DNA from: an uncultured Erysipelotrichaceae bacterium
GTDB taxonomy: Bacteria; Bacillota_I; Bacilli_A; Erysipelotrichales; Erysipelotrichaceae
Reading direction: 5' to 3'
Assembly (NCBI GenBank): GCA_945877255.1
Contig: CAMCRE010000005.1
Coordinates: forward strand, 33,515 to 97,514
DNA length: 64,000 bases
Position 1 is the stretch's first letter. Every line of letters starts with the position of its first letter. The notes below the pieces were generated by a model, which was not told where the DNA came from, did not search any database, and saw nothing but the letters and a program-made list of their open reading frames with translations. Below are positions 55,579 to 64,000 of this stretch, piece after piece. The position numbers and the translations under genes are program-made.

Positions 55579-56271
55579 ATGTATTTTGTTTTGTCGCCAA
55601 CTAAAAAAATGAAACAATATTTAATAGGAGATCAAAAACTACAACCTAGTCATGAACTACTTCGTTTTTTACAACAACTAACAAAAGATGATATCAAAAA
55701 AATGATGAAAGTTAATGATAAAATAGCAACTGAAGTTTATGGTTATTACCAAAATTTCGAATTGAATACTACTGCGATATACAGTTACTGTGGTTTGCAA
55801 TACCAACAATTAAAACTTGACACATATAATCATAATCAAATGAACTATATCAAAAATCATATTAGAATTTTGTCGGCATTATTTGGTGTAGTTGAACCTT
55901 TTGATACTATTGCATTATATCGTTTAGAAATGGGGAGTAAGCAACCGTTTGATTTATATAATTATTGGCAAACAAAAATTATGCAAAAATTAAAAAATAA
56001 AACAATCGTTTCATTAGCGTCTGATGAATATGAGAAAGTATTGGATGAAAGCTTAGATGTTGTGAAAGTTGCGTTTTATACTGAAAAAGATGGTAAATTG
56101 AAAAAAATGGCTACGGATTCTAAAATAGCACGGGGACAATTTATTGATCAATGTATTCAAAAAATGGTCACTGAAATAGCACATCTAAAAACAATAACAA
56201 TACCAAACTATTATTATTCTAACGAACATTCATCAGATAAGAAATTAGTATTTATTAAAAAATCAAAATAA
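55579..56271 (+). CDS. yaaA: Peroxide stress protein YaaA (UPF0246)
   Basis: The 230-residue protein begins MYFVLSPTKKM and has AIYSYCGLQYQQL and RILSALFGVVEPFDTIALYRLEMG, the YaaA pattern. In other bacteria it lowers free iron during oxidative stress. AGGAGGG precedes the ATG. Confidence 0.92.
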   Translation: MYFVLSPTKKMKQYLIGDQKLQPSHELLRFLQQLTKDDIKKMMKVNDKIATEVYGYYQNFELNTTAIYSYCGLQYQQLKLDTYNHNQMNYIKNHIRILSALFGVVEPFDTIALYRLEMGSKQPFDLYNYWQTKIMQKLKNKTIVSLASDEYEKVLDESLDVVKVAFYTEKDGKLKKMATDSKIARGQFIDQCIQKMVTEIAHLKTITIPNYYYSNEHSSDKKLVFIKKSK

Positions 56272-56285
56272 TTGGTACCTTTATC

Positions 56286-56314
56286 TTGAAAGTAGTTACA
56301 AAGTATAGTATAAT
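56286..56314 (+). promoter_or_regulatory. ptsH promoter
   Basis: TTGAAA (56286-56291), a 17-nt spacer and TATAAT (56309-56314). Confidence 0.8.
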
Positions 56315-56340
56315 ATAAAAGAAGAATAGGAGGATTTATA

Positions 56341-56607
56341 ATGAAAAAATTAGAAGTAGTTGTGGTAGATCCAGTAGGATTACACGCACGTCCAGCAACA
56401 GTGGCGGTGAATGTTGCAAGTAAATTTAAATGTAACGTTAATTTAGCGTACAAAGACCGTGAAATTAATATGAAATCAATTATGGGTGTAATGTCTTTAG
56501 GTATTCCAACACAATCAGAAATTGTAATTTCATGTGATGGTGAAGATGAAGAAGAAGCATTAGTGGCGATTGAAGACGTATTACGTTCTCAAAAAATCAT
56601 TGCATAA
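56341..56607 (+). CDS. ptsH: Phosphocarrier protein HPr
   Basis: The 88-residue HPr has phosphorylation His15 (VGLHARPAT) and the regulatory Ser46 (MKSIMGVMSLG), the HprK site of Firmicutes. It relays phosphate from enzyme I to sugar transporters such as ScrA and, when Ser-phosphorylated, works with CcpA at cre sites. Unusually ptsI does not follow; a terminator does. Confidence 0.97.
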   Translation: MKKLEVVVVDPVGLHARPATVAVNVASKFKCNVNLAYKDREINMKSIMGVMSLGIPTQSEIVISCDGEDEEEALVAIEDVLRSQKIIA

Positions 56608-56629
56608 AAGGGGAACGCCCTTTTTTTTA
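56606..56629 (+). terminator. Terminator after ptsH
   Basis: AAAAGGGG-loop-CCCTTTT and T run. Confidence 0.8.
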
Positions 56630-56690
56630 AAATACTAACTTGTGTAAAGGCGAGTATGTAAAACAAAGCAGTGTAACATTAGGAGTAATT

Positions 56691-58373
56691 ATGTATCAAG
56701 AAAAATATCAAAAATGGATAAATCATCCAAAATTAAATCCAGAATTAAAAAAACAACTCGAACAATTAAGTGAAAAAGAAATCGCTGATGCTTTTTTTGA
56801 AAATATTGCATTTGGAACAGCAGGAATGCGTGGGATTATTGGAGTTGGAACGAATCGAATTAATATTCACACATTAACGAAAGCTAATTTTGGTTTTGCG
56901 AAATACATTAAAAAATACGACAAGGAAAACAGAGGGATAGCGATTGGATATGACAACCGTCATATGTCTTATGCGTTTGCTGTAGCATCAGCACAAGCGT
57001 TAGCGTCTTTTGGTATTAAATCGTATGTTTTTGAAAGTTTAAGACCAACTCCGGAATTATCGTTTGCGGTTCGATATTTGAATTGCTTCGGGGGAATTAT
57101 GATTACTGCAAGTCATAACCCTAAAGAATATAATGGCTACAAATTGTACGATGAAAATGGGTGTCAGTTAGTTCCGCATTTAGCAGAAGAAGTCGTTTCT
57201 TATGTAAATGAAATAGAAGATGAGTTATCGTTAGAATGGAATTTAACAGAAGAGCAACAGCAGTTGATTTCATTTATTGGAAAAGAAATTGATGAGCAAT
57301 ATTATGAAAATGTGTTGGGTATTCAATTAAGAAACGATGCCAAAAACTTGAAAATTGTGTTTTCACCACAGCATGGTACGGCATTAAATGCAGTAACACA
57401 AACATTAACACGTGCAGGATATGATGTTGTTTTAGTGGATGAACAATGTAGTCCGGATCCAGATTTCACGAACACTATTACGCCAAATCCAGAAGAAGAA
57501 GCATCATATGAGCTGGCTATTGAATACGCGCGTAAAGTTTCAGCTGACATTATCTTATCATGTGATCCAGATGCGGATAGAATGGGAGTAGCTGTTAAAG
57601 TAGATGGTGAATATAAATTATTATCAGGTAACCAAACAGGAACAATTTTAATTCACTATGTATTATCACAACTACAATCTCAAAATAAATTACCAAAAAA
57701 CGGTGTTATTTTTAACACGATTGTTACAAGCGATTTAGGTGAAATTGTGGCAAATAGTTTCGGGGTTGAAGTTGAAAAAACTTTAACTGGGTTTAAATTT
57801 ATTGGTGATAAAATTGCGAATTACGAAAAATCACACTTGAAGCAGTTTTTATTTGGATATGAAGAAAGCTATGGTTATTTAATACAACCATTTGTGCGTG
57901 ACAAGGATGCACCACAAGCATGTATATTACTAGCAGAAGCAAGTAATTACTACAAAGCACAAGGTAAATCATTATATGATGTGTTGTTATCGTTATATGC
58001 TGAACATGGTTATTTTGAAGAATCACAAGTAGCATTATCATTGAGTGGCGTAGAAGGTGCTAAAAAAATTAAATCAATTATTGAAGGATTGCGTCAAAAA
58101 CCGTTAACAACGTTTGCGGATGTAGATGTAGTTAAAATTGAAGATTATGGAACATTAACTACATTACAAAATGATGTTGAATCAAAAATAGTGGGATTCC
58201 CTACTAGTGAAGTATTAAAATACTTCTTAAGTGATGGTAGTTGGATAGCGGTAAGACCAAGCGGAACAGAACCTAAATGTAAGTTTTACTTCTGTGTTAA
58301 GGGTGATTCTTTAGAAAACGCAAAATCAAAAACGAAGTTATACCAAGAATTTATTTTAGACTACACAAAATAA
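56691..58373 (+). CDS. pgcA: Phosphoglucomutase/phosphomannomutase family enzyme
   Basis: The 560-residue enzyme has the phospho-Ser motif MITASHNPKEYNGYK (Ser141), the metal loop DPDADRMG and the C-terminal sugar-phosphate motif RPSGTEPKCKFY. It exchanges glucose-6-phosphate and glucose-1-phosphate for cell-wall sugars. ATG at 56691 follows AGGAG. Confidence 0.95.
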   Translation: MYQEKYQKWINHPKLNPELKKQLEQLSEKEIADAFFENIAFGTAGMRGIIGVGTNRINIHTLTKANFGFAKYIKKYDKENRGIAIGYDNRHMSYAFAVASAQALASFGIKSYVFESLRPTPELSFAVRYLNCFGGIMITASHNPKEYNGYKLYDENGCQLVPHLAEEVVSYVNEIEDELSLEWNLTEEQQQLISFIGKEIDEQYYENVLGIQLRNDAKNLKIVFSPQHGTALNAVTQTLTRAGYDVVLVDEQCSPDPDFTNTITPNPEEEASYELAIEYARKVSADIILSCDPDADRMGVAVKVDGEYKLLSGNQTGTILIHYVLSQLQSQNKLPKNGVIFNTIVTSDLGEIVANSFGVEVEKTLTGFKFIGDKIANYEKSHLKQFLFGYEESYGYLIQPFVRDKDAPQACILLAEASNYYKAQGKSLYDVLLSLYAEHGYFEESQVALSLSGVEGAKKIKSIIEGLRQKPLTTFADVDVVKIEDYGTLTTLQNDVESKIVGFPTSEVLKYFLSDGSWIAVRPSGTEPKCKFYFCVKGDSLENAKSKTKLYQEFILDYTK

Positions 58374-58390
58374 TAAAATATAAACATTAT

Positions 58391-58425
58391 ATCAAGTTTA
58401 GCTTGGTGTAATGTTTTTTTATATT
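58391..58425 (+). terminator. Terminator after pgcA
   Basis: AACATTATATCAAG and CTTGGTGTAATGTT, with T run. Confidence 0.75.
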
Positions 58426-58439
58426 TAAAGTTAGTAAAA

Positions 58440-58468
58440 TTGCTTTTTTAAGCAGTATAGTGTATGAT
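58440..58468 (+). promoter_or_regulatory. Promoter of the M26 protease
   Basis: TTGCTT (58440-58445), a 17-nt spacer and TATGAT (58463-58468). Confidence 0.75.
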
Positions 58469-58529
58469 AAAAACTACTAAATATTTAAAAAAACAGATAA
58501 ATTGAGGTATAAAAGTAAAGGAGAACAAG

Positions 58530-61500
58530 ATGAAAAGAGGAATCTGGAAAACGGGAATTAAAACGTTGTGTTTATGTATTGTGTTTATTTGTCAATTGAC
58601 GGTAGTATCGTTTGCGAATACCACCCCAACAAACATTAAAGTAGAATATAAATATTCCCCTATTAATGATCTAACTGAAAAAGAAAAAAACTTAATACAA
58701 TATCAAACTATTACTGAAACAGCATCTAAAAATGAAAATTATTATTTAATTTATTCACCTATAAATGCTACAGCAACAAAAACACCAATTTCGTGGAATT
58801 ATATCATGATTTTGATTGCAGTAGTGATTGTTTTATTAGTGGTAGTATATAAGAGAAAAAAGAAAGCAAGTTCTGTTATTGCCGTATTTTTAGCGACAAC
58901 CTTATTAGTAGAAGGTGTTGTTGTGCGTGCAGAATTATCAGACACTAATTCTTTGAGTAAATATAATCAAGAGTTTGATTTGAAAATAGGGGATCAATTA
59001 CCTAAGCCACAAACAATAGAAGGCTATCAATATTTAGGATATATTACAGGCGAAAAACTAGCTACATTATCGCCGCAAAAAAGTGTTGCAGAAACTTCTG
59101 AAAAAACTTTATCACCTGCAATTGAAACCACAAACAATAGTGTAAATTCATCTGTTGTTAATGCAAATGTTGGGGGCGTGATTAAGCAACAAGATAAAGT
59201 ATTTACACGCATTATTGAGCAAGAAGAGATTATAGATTACAATAATTTAAGTGTAGTGTATAAAGAAGATGTATCATTAGCGTATGGAGAAACAAGAAAA
59301 GAAGAAGGAAAAAACGGTTCAATCATTACTGAACTAGAAGTAACATCAATAAACGGGGTGATTGTATCTAGTAAAGTAGTAGGGAAACGCATTATTGATG
59401 CTGTACCAACGGTTGTTTATATTTCATCACAAGAAAATCCAAATCAACCAGATACGCCACATCAACCTGAAGAACCAAAAACACCTATTACGGTAAGAAA
59501 AGAAGTGATAGAGCGTACGTCAATTCCATTTGAGATTGATTATCGAAATGACGAAAATTTATTTTATGGCTTAGAAGTTGAAGAAGAAACAGGACGTGAA
59601 GGAATATTAGTTACTACTTATGAAGAAATTTATCAAGATTCAATTCTGTTATCTAAAACAAAAATTTCAGAAAATGTAGAAGTAAATGCGATCAATAAGG
59701 TTATTAGACAAGGTAGTAAACTTAATTCCGCACCTGTCTTAACGATTACAAAAGTCATAAAAGATAACTTAGCAAATACGGCTAGTTTAACTTATCATTT
59801 AGAAGATAGTGATGGCGGATATCAATCAGCACAAGTTGTTGTTTACCGAAAAGAAGTACCAACACAAGCGATTGCCACATATAATTTACCAGCATTTGAT
59901 GAAAATAAAAATAGTGTCATCAATATTGAAGGATTAGTTAATAATCAAGAGTATATTGTTAAAGTGAACTTAGTGTATAATAATCGTAAAGAAGAAGTAG
60001 CGGTTAATGATTTATTAGAAAAAGAAATTACTTTAGCTAAAAAAGTAGAAATCAAAAATATTGAAAGTATTGAATTGTTTGATGCCCAAAACAATAAGTT
60101 AGACATTAACACAATTTCTAGTATTCCAAGTGATATTACTTCACATTCATTAAAATTTAATATCAGCAACCATAAAAACATTATTTTACCAATTATAAAT
60201 ATGGTTGATGAAGTTAAAAATGGTAGAGAGGTTTATAAAATTACTGTTCAAACACCTCAATTAGTACATGATATTGGTGTTGATTTTAAGGAAAATGCGG
60301 TGGTGTATATTCCAAAATTAAACAGAACATCAGATGCTTATTATTCATTTAGAGAATTAGTTGAAGCAATGCAAAATAACCCAACAGGAACATTTGTGTT
60401 AGGTGCTAATTTAGATGCTTCTAGTTATCCAATTCCTGATGTAAACAATTTTGCTTATGTTACACAAGAATTTAAAGGAACGCTTATAGGAGAAAGAAAT
60501 GGTGTTAAGTATGCTATTGAAGGATTAAAAGCACCATTATTCAAAACAACTAAAAATGCTACGATTCAAAATTTAGATTTAAAAAATGTGGATATTAATA
60601 CATCAGCAGTTGATATTGCACCACTTGTAAGTGATGCAACAGGAAAAACGCTAATTGAAAATGTTGCTGTAAGTGGAAACGTTAAGACATCACGTTATAT
60701 GGCTGGTATAGTTAATAAATTAAAAGATACGTCTATTCTTAGAAATGTATTGTTTAAAGGAAATTTAATTAGTACAGCTGATGATGATAACGCCATTGGT
60801 GGTGCTGTTGGTAGAACGACTGGAAATGCAATTGTTGAGCAAGCTAATATTCAAGTCAATATTACCGTAAAATCCACAAAACAAATTGGTCATATAGGGG
60901 GAATTATAGGTAATTTACGTGATAATTCTAAATTATATCGCTCTTATGTTGAAGGTAAAATCGACAACAGTGGTAATACGACTGGAAGTGTTGGTGGTGC
61001 AATCGGATTAGTCACACAAGCTGGTGCATTAGCAAATGATGTAGTTGTAGCGGTAGAAGTAATAAATGGATACAAAACTTATGGTGGTTCAGGATATACT
61101 ACAAATAAATTGACTAACATATATTATGACGATGTTATTTCAACGGGAGAAGAAGATAGACAAACGCCAACTAGCCAAGCAATGTCGCCAGAGCAAAGTA
61201 AAGAAAAAGTAGCAAGTTATCAATTAACTGCAACATTAGAAGATAGTAACTTTGATTACAATATCACAGAAACAGTTTATTCAAGCGCAGTTGGATATAA
61301 CGCAAGTAAAGAAATGATTTATCGTAACATGGAAATGTTGGTGCCGTTTTATGATAAACAAACAATCGTAGATTTAGGAAACTTAGTAACATCAGATTCT
61401 AATTTAGCTACTAAAGAAATATTAAGTGTAACAGCAATGCAAGATAATACGATTTTCTATAATTTATCTGAAAATAAAGAAAAATTAAATAAAATTATTG

Positions 61501-63881
61501 TGGTGTATAAAGATCAAAGCACGGATACATTCTCGGTGACGCATAAAGGAACTTTTGCGGATACACGTATTGAAGAGTACACTATCGATGGCACAAGATT
61601 ATTGTATACGCCAGAGATGTTCAAACAATCACAAATAAATGTTGATTCACTTGTGCGTCAATTAACAGCATTAAATTATAAAGATACGTTATTCCAATTA
61701 TATCCGGATTTTGAATATTCACATGCACAAAAAGTCGGATATACATATGCTTTAAACTTACAATTTAATGTTAAAGAAAACCATGAAATTGCAGCTAGAA
61801 CATTAAAAGAAAACAAGGTTGACCCTTATTCTTTAGAAAAATCATTTGAGGCAGTGAAAGCTGATCTTAAAAAATATATAGTGGCACTTCTTGAAAGTAG
61901 CGAAGTTGATGCAACAAACAAATTTAATCCTAGCGAGCGTTTAGCGTATATTGAAGCAAACAAAGAAAAAATTTTATTTGGGCTTGCATATATTAATAGA
62001 TGGTATAACTTTAAAGTTGGCGGAGTAGATGCAAGAGAAATTACCGTTTATAAACAAGATATTTTTGGTAAAAAAATTGACATGATACAAAATATTATTG
62101 ATATTGCAGATGTTGCTAATCCTATAAGCGATAGTAGTAAAAAATATTTATTGTTTGGAGAGCATTCAGCTACTGCATATGCAAAAGTATTTGGTTCAAA
62201 AAATGGTAAAAATAATATCGTCAATTATTTAGAGAGTTTAGGATCTATTTTCAATAAAGATCAAACGATGGCAGATTGGTTTGTGGAAACAACAAAAGCA
62301 GAAGTTGTAGAACAACCAATGGAATACAATGGAACACAATTAGGTGTATATCGTTTATGGGATAACTTAAAGAAAAATGATAACGCTAAATTGATGCTAC
62401 CAATATTATCGTTGCCGTCAATGGGATTAGGTATTATTTCTCATCCTAGTGCAGTTGCATTTTTCCCGTTTGAAAACTACTATGATTTACCTACATCAGA
62501 AAGCTATGCAGACAAACCAGATGTGGTTAAATCTATCCGTAATCGCATGGATATTGCGGCTCAAGTGATGCGTCTCAATTTTGAATTCTGGTATCGTATT
62601 TCAGATGCGTCTGTTCGTGACAAATTGTGGAATGATGGAAAAGTTCCGATGCTAACTTGGGATGGATATAGACATATTTCTGGTAAGTGGACTGTGCCAT
62701 TTAGTGCTGATGAAGCACCAAATACATCAGTTAATAAAAGTGCTGGTCCAGCAGTTGCTGAGTTTTTCACACCTGTTGGAAAATGGTACGCTAATAATGG
62801 ATTAGGTGCGTACGCTGACGGAAAAATTATTCATTTCGTATTTAATACATTACTCACTAAACTTGGTGGCGGTATTTTCACACATGAAGCTGTTCATAAT
62901 TTAGATGGTGTAGTATATTTAGGTGGTTATGGAAGAAGAATGGGCGCTGAAGATTATGCGACTGGAATGTGGCATTCTGTTGATGTGGCTGATGAGACGT
63001 TTGGTATGAATACCGATATTGACTATAATACGTATGGCAATGGTGCGAGCATGCCAAAACGATTACATAACGCGACGCCTGAAAGATTTGCGAATGCCCA
63101 AGAGTTAGAAGAATATTGGAGAAGAAGCATGGATGTACTGTATACATTATACTATGCTGAAGCCGAAGAATTATTAAAACTTTCTGCAGAAGATCAAGCG
63201 TATATGTTGGCGAAGACAGAGTTTAGATTACTAGAAGCAGGTAAAAAAGAAGAAACTGTAAAAACGTTAACTACAGCTGAAGTTGAAGCAATGAATTTGA
63301 TGACGATTAATGACTTAATTGAAAATCAACTTGTAGTACACAATTTTGGTAAGAAAACAAGTCGTGATCATGTGTATAAAGTGCCACAAAATTCATATGA
63401 AACATTTAATAGATTTAATTCGTTTTATGGAACATTTACATCTCCTGGTGTGTTGACAGGATCAAGAGCATTTAAAGGAATGACTTTTGAAATGTTGGCG
63501 GCAGCAGGATATGAAGGTTTTGTGAATTATGCATCAAGTAAGTTAGCCTCAACAGCAACTAATGAAGGAACAACATTATCCGATGCTTACATATTGAATA
63601 AAACTTTTGGTGGTAAGTATAATACAATGAATGATTTTAGAAAAGATATGTTTGCACAGAGATATGCAAAAAAAGATATGATTAAACCGTTTGTGTACAA
63701 AGGTCAAACTTATACAACGTATGAAGATATTAAAACTTTATTGGCTAATGCTATTCAAAAAGATTTAGAAAAAGCGAAAAGATTTGAGTTCACATATACT
63801 AATATAAGAGAACTTAAACGAGAAATATTCAAATATTACATTCAATCAACGAATGATTTTACAGAGAGTATATATAAATAA
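58530..63881 (+). CDS. IgA1-protease-type zinc metalloprotease (M26 family)
   Basis: The 1783-residue surface protease starts with a signal peptide (cut near residue 30, VSFA). Two close membrane segments follow at about residues 90-107 and 117-135, as in streptococcal IgA1 proteases. In those, an LPxTG precedes the first; here the same place reads TKTPISW, so the sorting motif is lost. Two G5-like domains follow (about 225-300 and 325-400), then M26 N-terminal repeats. The zinc site is HEAVH (1452-1456), with Glu1474 in GGYGRRMGAEDYA. It may cleave human IgA1 or another host protein; the substrate is unproven. Confidence 0.9.
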   Translation: MKRGIWKTGIKTLCLCIVFICQLTVVSFANTTPTNIKVEYKYSPINDLTEKEKNLIQYQTITETASKNENYYLIYSPINATATKTPISWNYIMILIAVVIVLLVVVYKRKKKASSVIAVFLATTLLVEGVVVRAELSDTNSLSKYNQEFDLKIGDQLPKPQTIEGYQYLGYITGEKLATLSPQKSVAETSEKTLSPAIETTNNSVNSSVVNANVGGVIKQQDKVFTRIIEQEEIIDYNNLSVVYKEDVSLAYGETRKEEGKNGSIITELEVTSINGVIVSSKVVGKRIIDAVPTVVYISSQENPNQPDTPHQPEEPKTPITVRKEVIERTSIPFEIDYRNDENLFYGLEVEEETGREGILVTTYEEIYQDSILLSKTKISENVEVNAINKVIRQGSKLNSAPVLTITKVIKDNLANTASLTYHLEDSDGGYQSAQVVVYRKEVPTQAIATYNLPAFDENKNSVINIEGLVNNQEYIVKVNLVYNNRKEEVAVNDLLEKEITLAKKVEIKNIESIELFDAQNNKLDINTISSIPSDITSHSLKFNISNHKNIILPIINMVDEVKNGREVYKITVQTPQLVHDIGVDFKENAVVYIPKLNRTSDAYYSFRELVEAMQNNPTGTFVLGANLDASSYPIPDVNNFAYVTQEFKGTLIGERNGVKYAIEGLKAPLFKTTKNATIQNLDLKNVDINTSAVDIAPLVSDATGKTLIENVAVSGNVKTSRYMAGIVNKLKDTSILRNVLFKGNLISTADDDNAIGGAVGRTTGNAIVEQANIQVNITVKSTKQIGHIGGIIGNLRDNSKLYRSYVEGKIDNSGNTTGSVGGAIGLVTQAGALANDVVVAVEVINGYKTYGGSGYTTNKLTNIYYDDVISTGEEDRQTPTSQAMSPEQSKEKVASYQLTATLEDSNFDYNITETVYSSAVGYNASKEMIYRNMEMLVPFYDKQTIVDLGNLVTSDSNLATKEILSVTAMQDNTIFYNLSENKEKLNKIIVVYKDQSTDTFSVTHKGTFADTRIEEYTIDGTRLLYTPEMFKQSQINVDSLVRQLTALNYKDTLFQLYPDFEYSHAQKVGYTYALNLQFNVKENHEIAARTLKENKVDPYSLEKSFEAVKADLKKYIVALLESSEVDATNKFNPSERLAYIEANKEKILFGLAYINRWYNFKVGGVDAREITVYKQDIFGKKIDMIQNIIDIADVANPISDSSKKYLLFGEHSATAYAKVFGSKNGKNNIVNYLESLGSIFNKDQTMADWFVETTKAEVVEQPMEYNGTQLGVYRLWDNLKKNDNAKLMLPILSLPSMGLGIISHPSAVAFFPFENYYDLPTSESYADKPDVVKSIRNRMDIAAQVMRLNFEFWYRISDASVRDKLWNDGKVPMLTWDGYRHISGKWTVPFSADEAPNTSVNKSAGPAVAEFFTPVGKWYANNGLGAYADGKIIHFVFNTLLTKLGGGIFTHEAVHNLDGVVYLGGYGRRMGAEDYATGMWHSVDVADETFGMNTDIDYNTYGNGASMPKRLHNATPERFANAQELEEYWRRSMDVLYTLYYAEAEELLKLSAEDQAYMLAKTEFRLLEAGKKEETVKTLTTAEVEAMNLMTINDLIENQLVVHNFGKKTSRDHVYKVPQNSYETFNRFNSFYGTFTSPGVLTGSRAFKGMTFEMLAAAGYEGFVNYASSKLASTATNEGTTLSDAYILNKTFGGKYNTMNDFRKDMFAQRYAKKDMIKPFVYKGQTYTTYEDIKTLLANAIQKDLEKAKRFEFTYTNIRELKREIFKYYIQSTNDFTESIYK

Positions 63882-63908
63882 AGACGGCATGAGATGTCGT
63901 CTTTATTT
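63877..63908 (+). terminator. Terminator after the M26 protease
   Basis: AAATAAAGACGGCAT and ATGTCGTCTTTATTT form a stem with one mismatch and a 3-nt loop. Confidence 0.85.
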
Positions 63909-63973
63909 ATATAATTTTTCATGTTTTGTAATTTATGCCTACCCCAAACTAATTCAAAAAAAGATAAAAATTC

Positions 63974-64000
63974 TTGACACGCAATAGTGCGGTGTGGTAA
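63974..64000 (+). promoter_or_regulatory. Start of a promoter for the next gene
   Basis: TTGACA (63974-63979) is 17-18 nt before TAA at the window edge, so the -10 box is cut off. The next gene would lie right of the window. Confidence 0.5.

Overview
The window reads as chromosomal DNA of a low-GC Gram-positive coccus of the Bacilli. It is AT-rich throughout. It has an hrcA-grpE-dnaK-dnaJ operon behind a CIRCE-like operator, a fused SecDF, a bifunctional RelA, PTS sucrose uptake and strong AAGGAGG ribosome binding sites. A very large IgA1-protease-type (M26) zinc metalloprotease at the right end points to a mucosal coccus such as Gemella. The genus is inferred, not proven.

Positions 1 to about 10.25 kb are the right-hand part of an integrative conjugative or mobilizable element. 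In order it holds a cell-wall peptidase (cut by the window edge), two unknown proteins, a DUF4315-like coiled coil, MobC, an oriT-like region, a MOBP relaxase, an unknown coiled-coil protein, a PcfB-like protein with an EF-hand loop, a Toprim protein, a VirD4-type coupling protein, two tiny ORFs and a serine recombinase. From 10.25 to 11.3 kb lies an unexplained stretch: a probable structured RNA with a consensus promoter, a 22-bp inverted repeat with divergent micropeptide ORFs, and a small membrane protein. Two of these ORFs have AUA where the start codon should be.

From 11.4 kb on the genes are mostly core: rpmE-tdk-prfA-prmC; mscS and a nucleotidyltransferase on the minus strand; asnB diverging from hrcA-grpE-dnaK-dnaJ-tRNA-Leu; a LytTR regulator with a Pr6Pr-like membrane protein; rplS; comN-secDF; recJ, apt, relA, hisS, aspS and a Nudix hydrolase; a small secreted/membrane protein locus; copY-copA; a PAP2-like protein and Nfu; nagB-HAD-trxA; murJ-rsuA-thyA-folA-pdp; the scrABRK sucrose operon; two membrane microproteins; hpf; an AI-2E family transporter; yneF; yaaA; ptsH; pgcA; and the M26 protease.

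The items most worth following up are the LytTR plus membrane-protein pair with a perfect 21-nt-period direct repeat upstream (23.67-25.02 kb), the RNA/micropeptide locus at 10.3-11.25 kb, the EF-hand in the PcfB-like protein, and the M26 protease that has lost its LPxTG motif. All functional calls come from reading motifs by eye; no database search was run.
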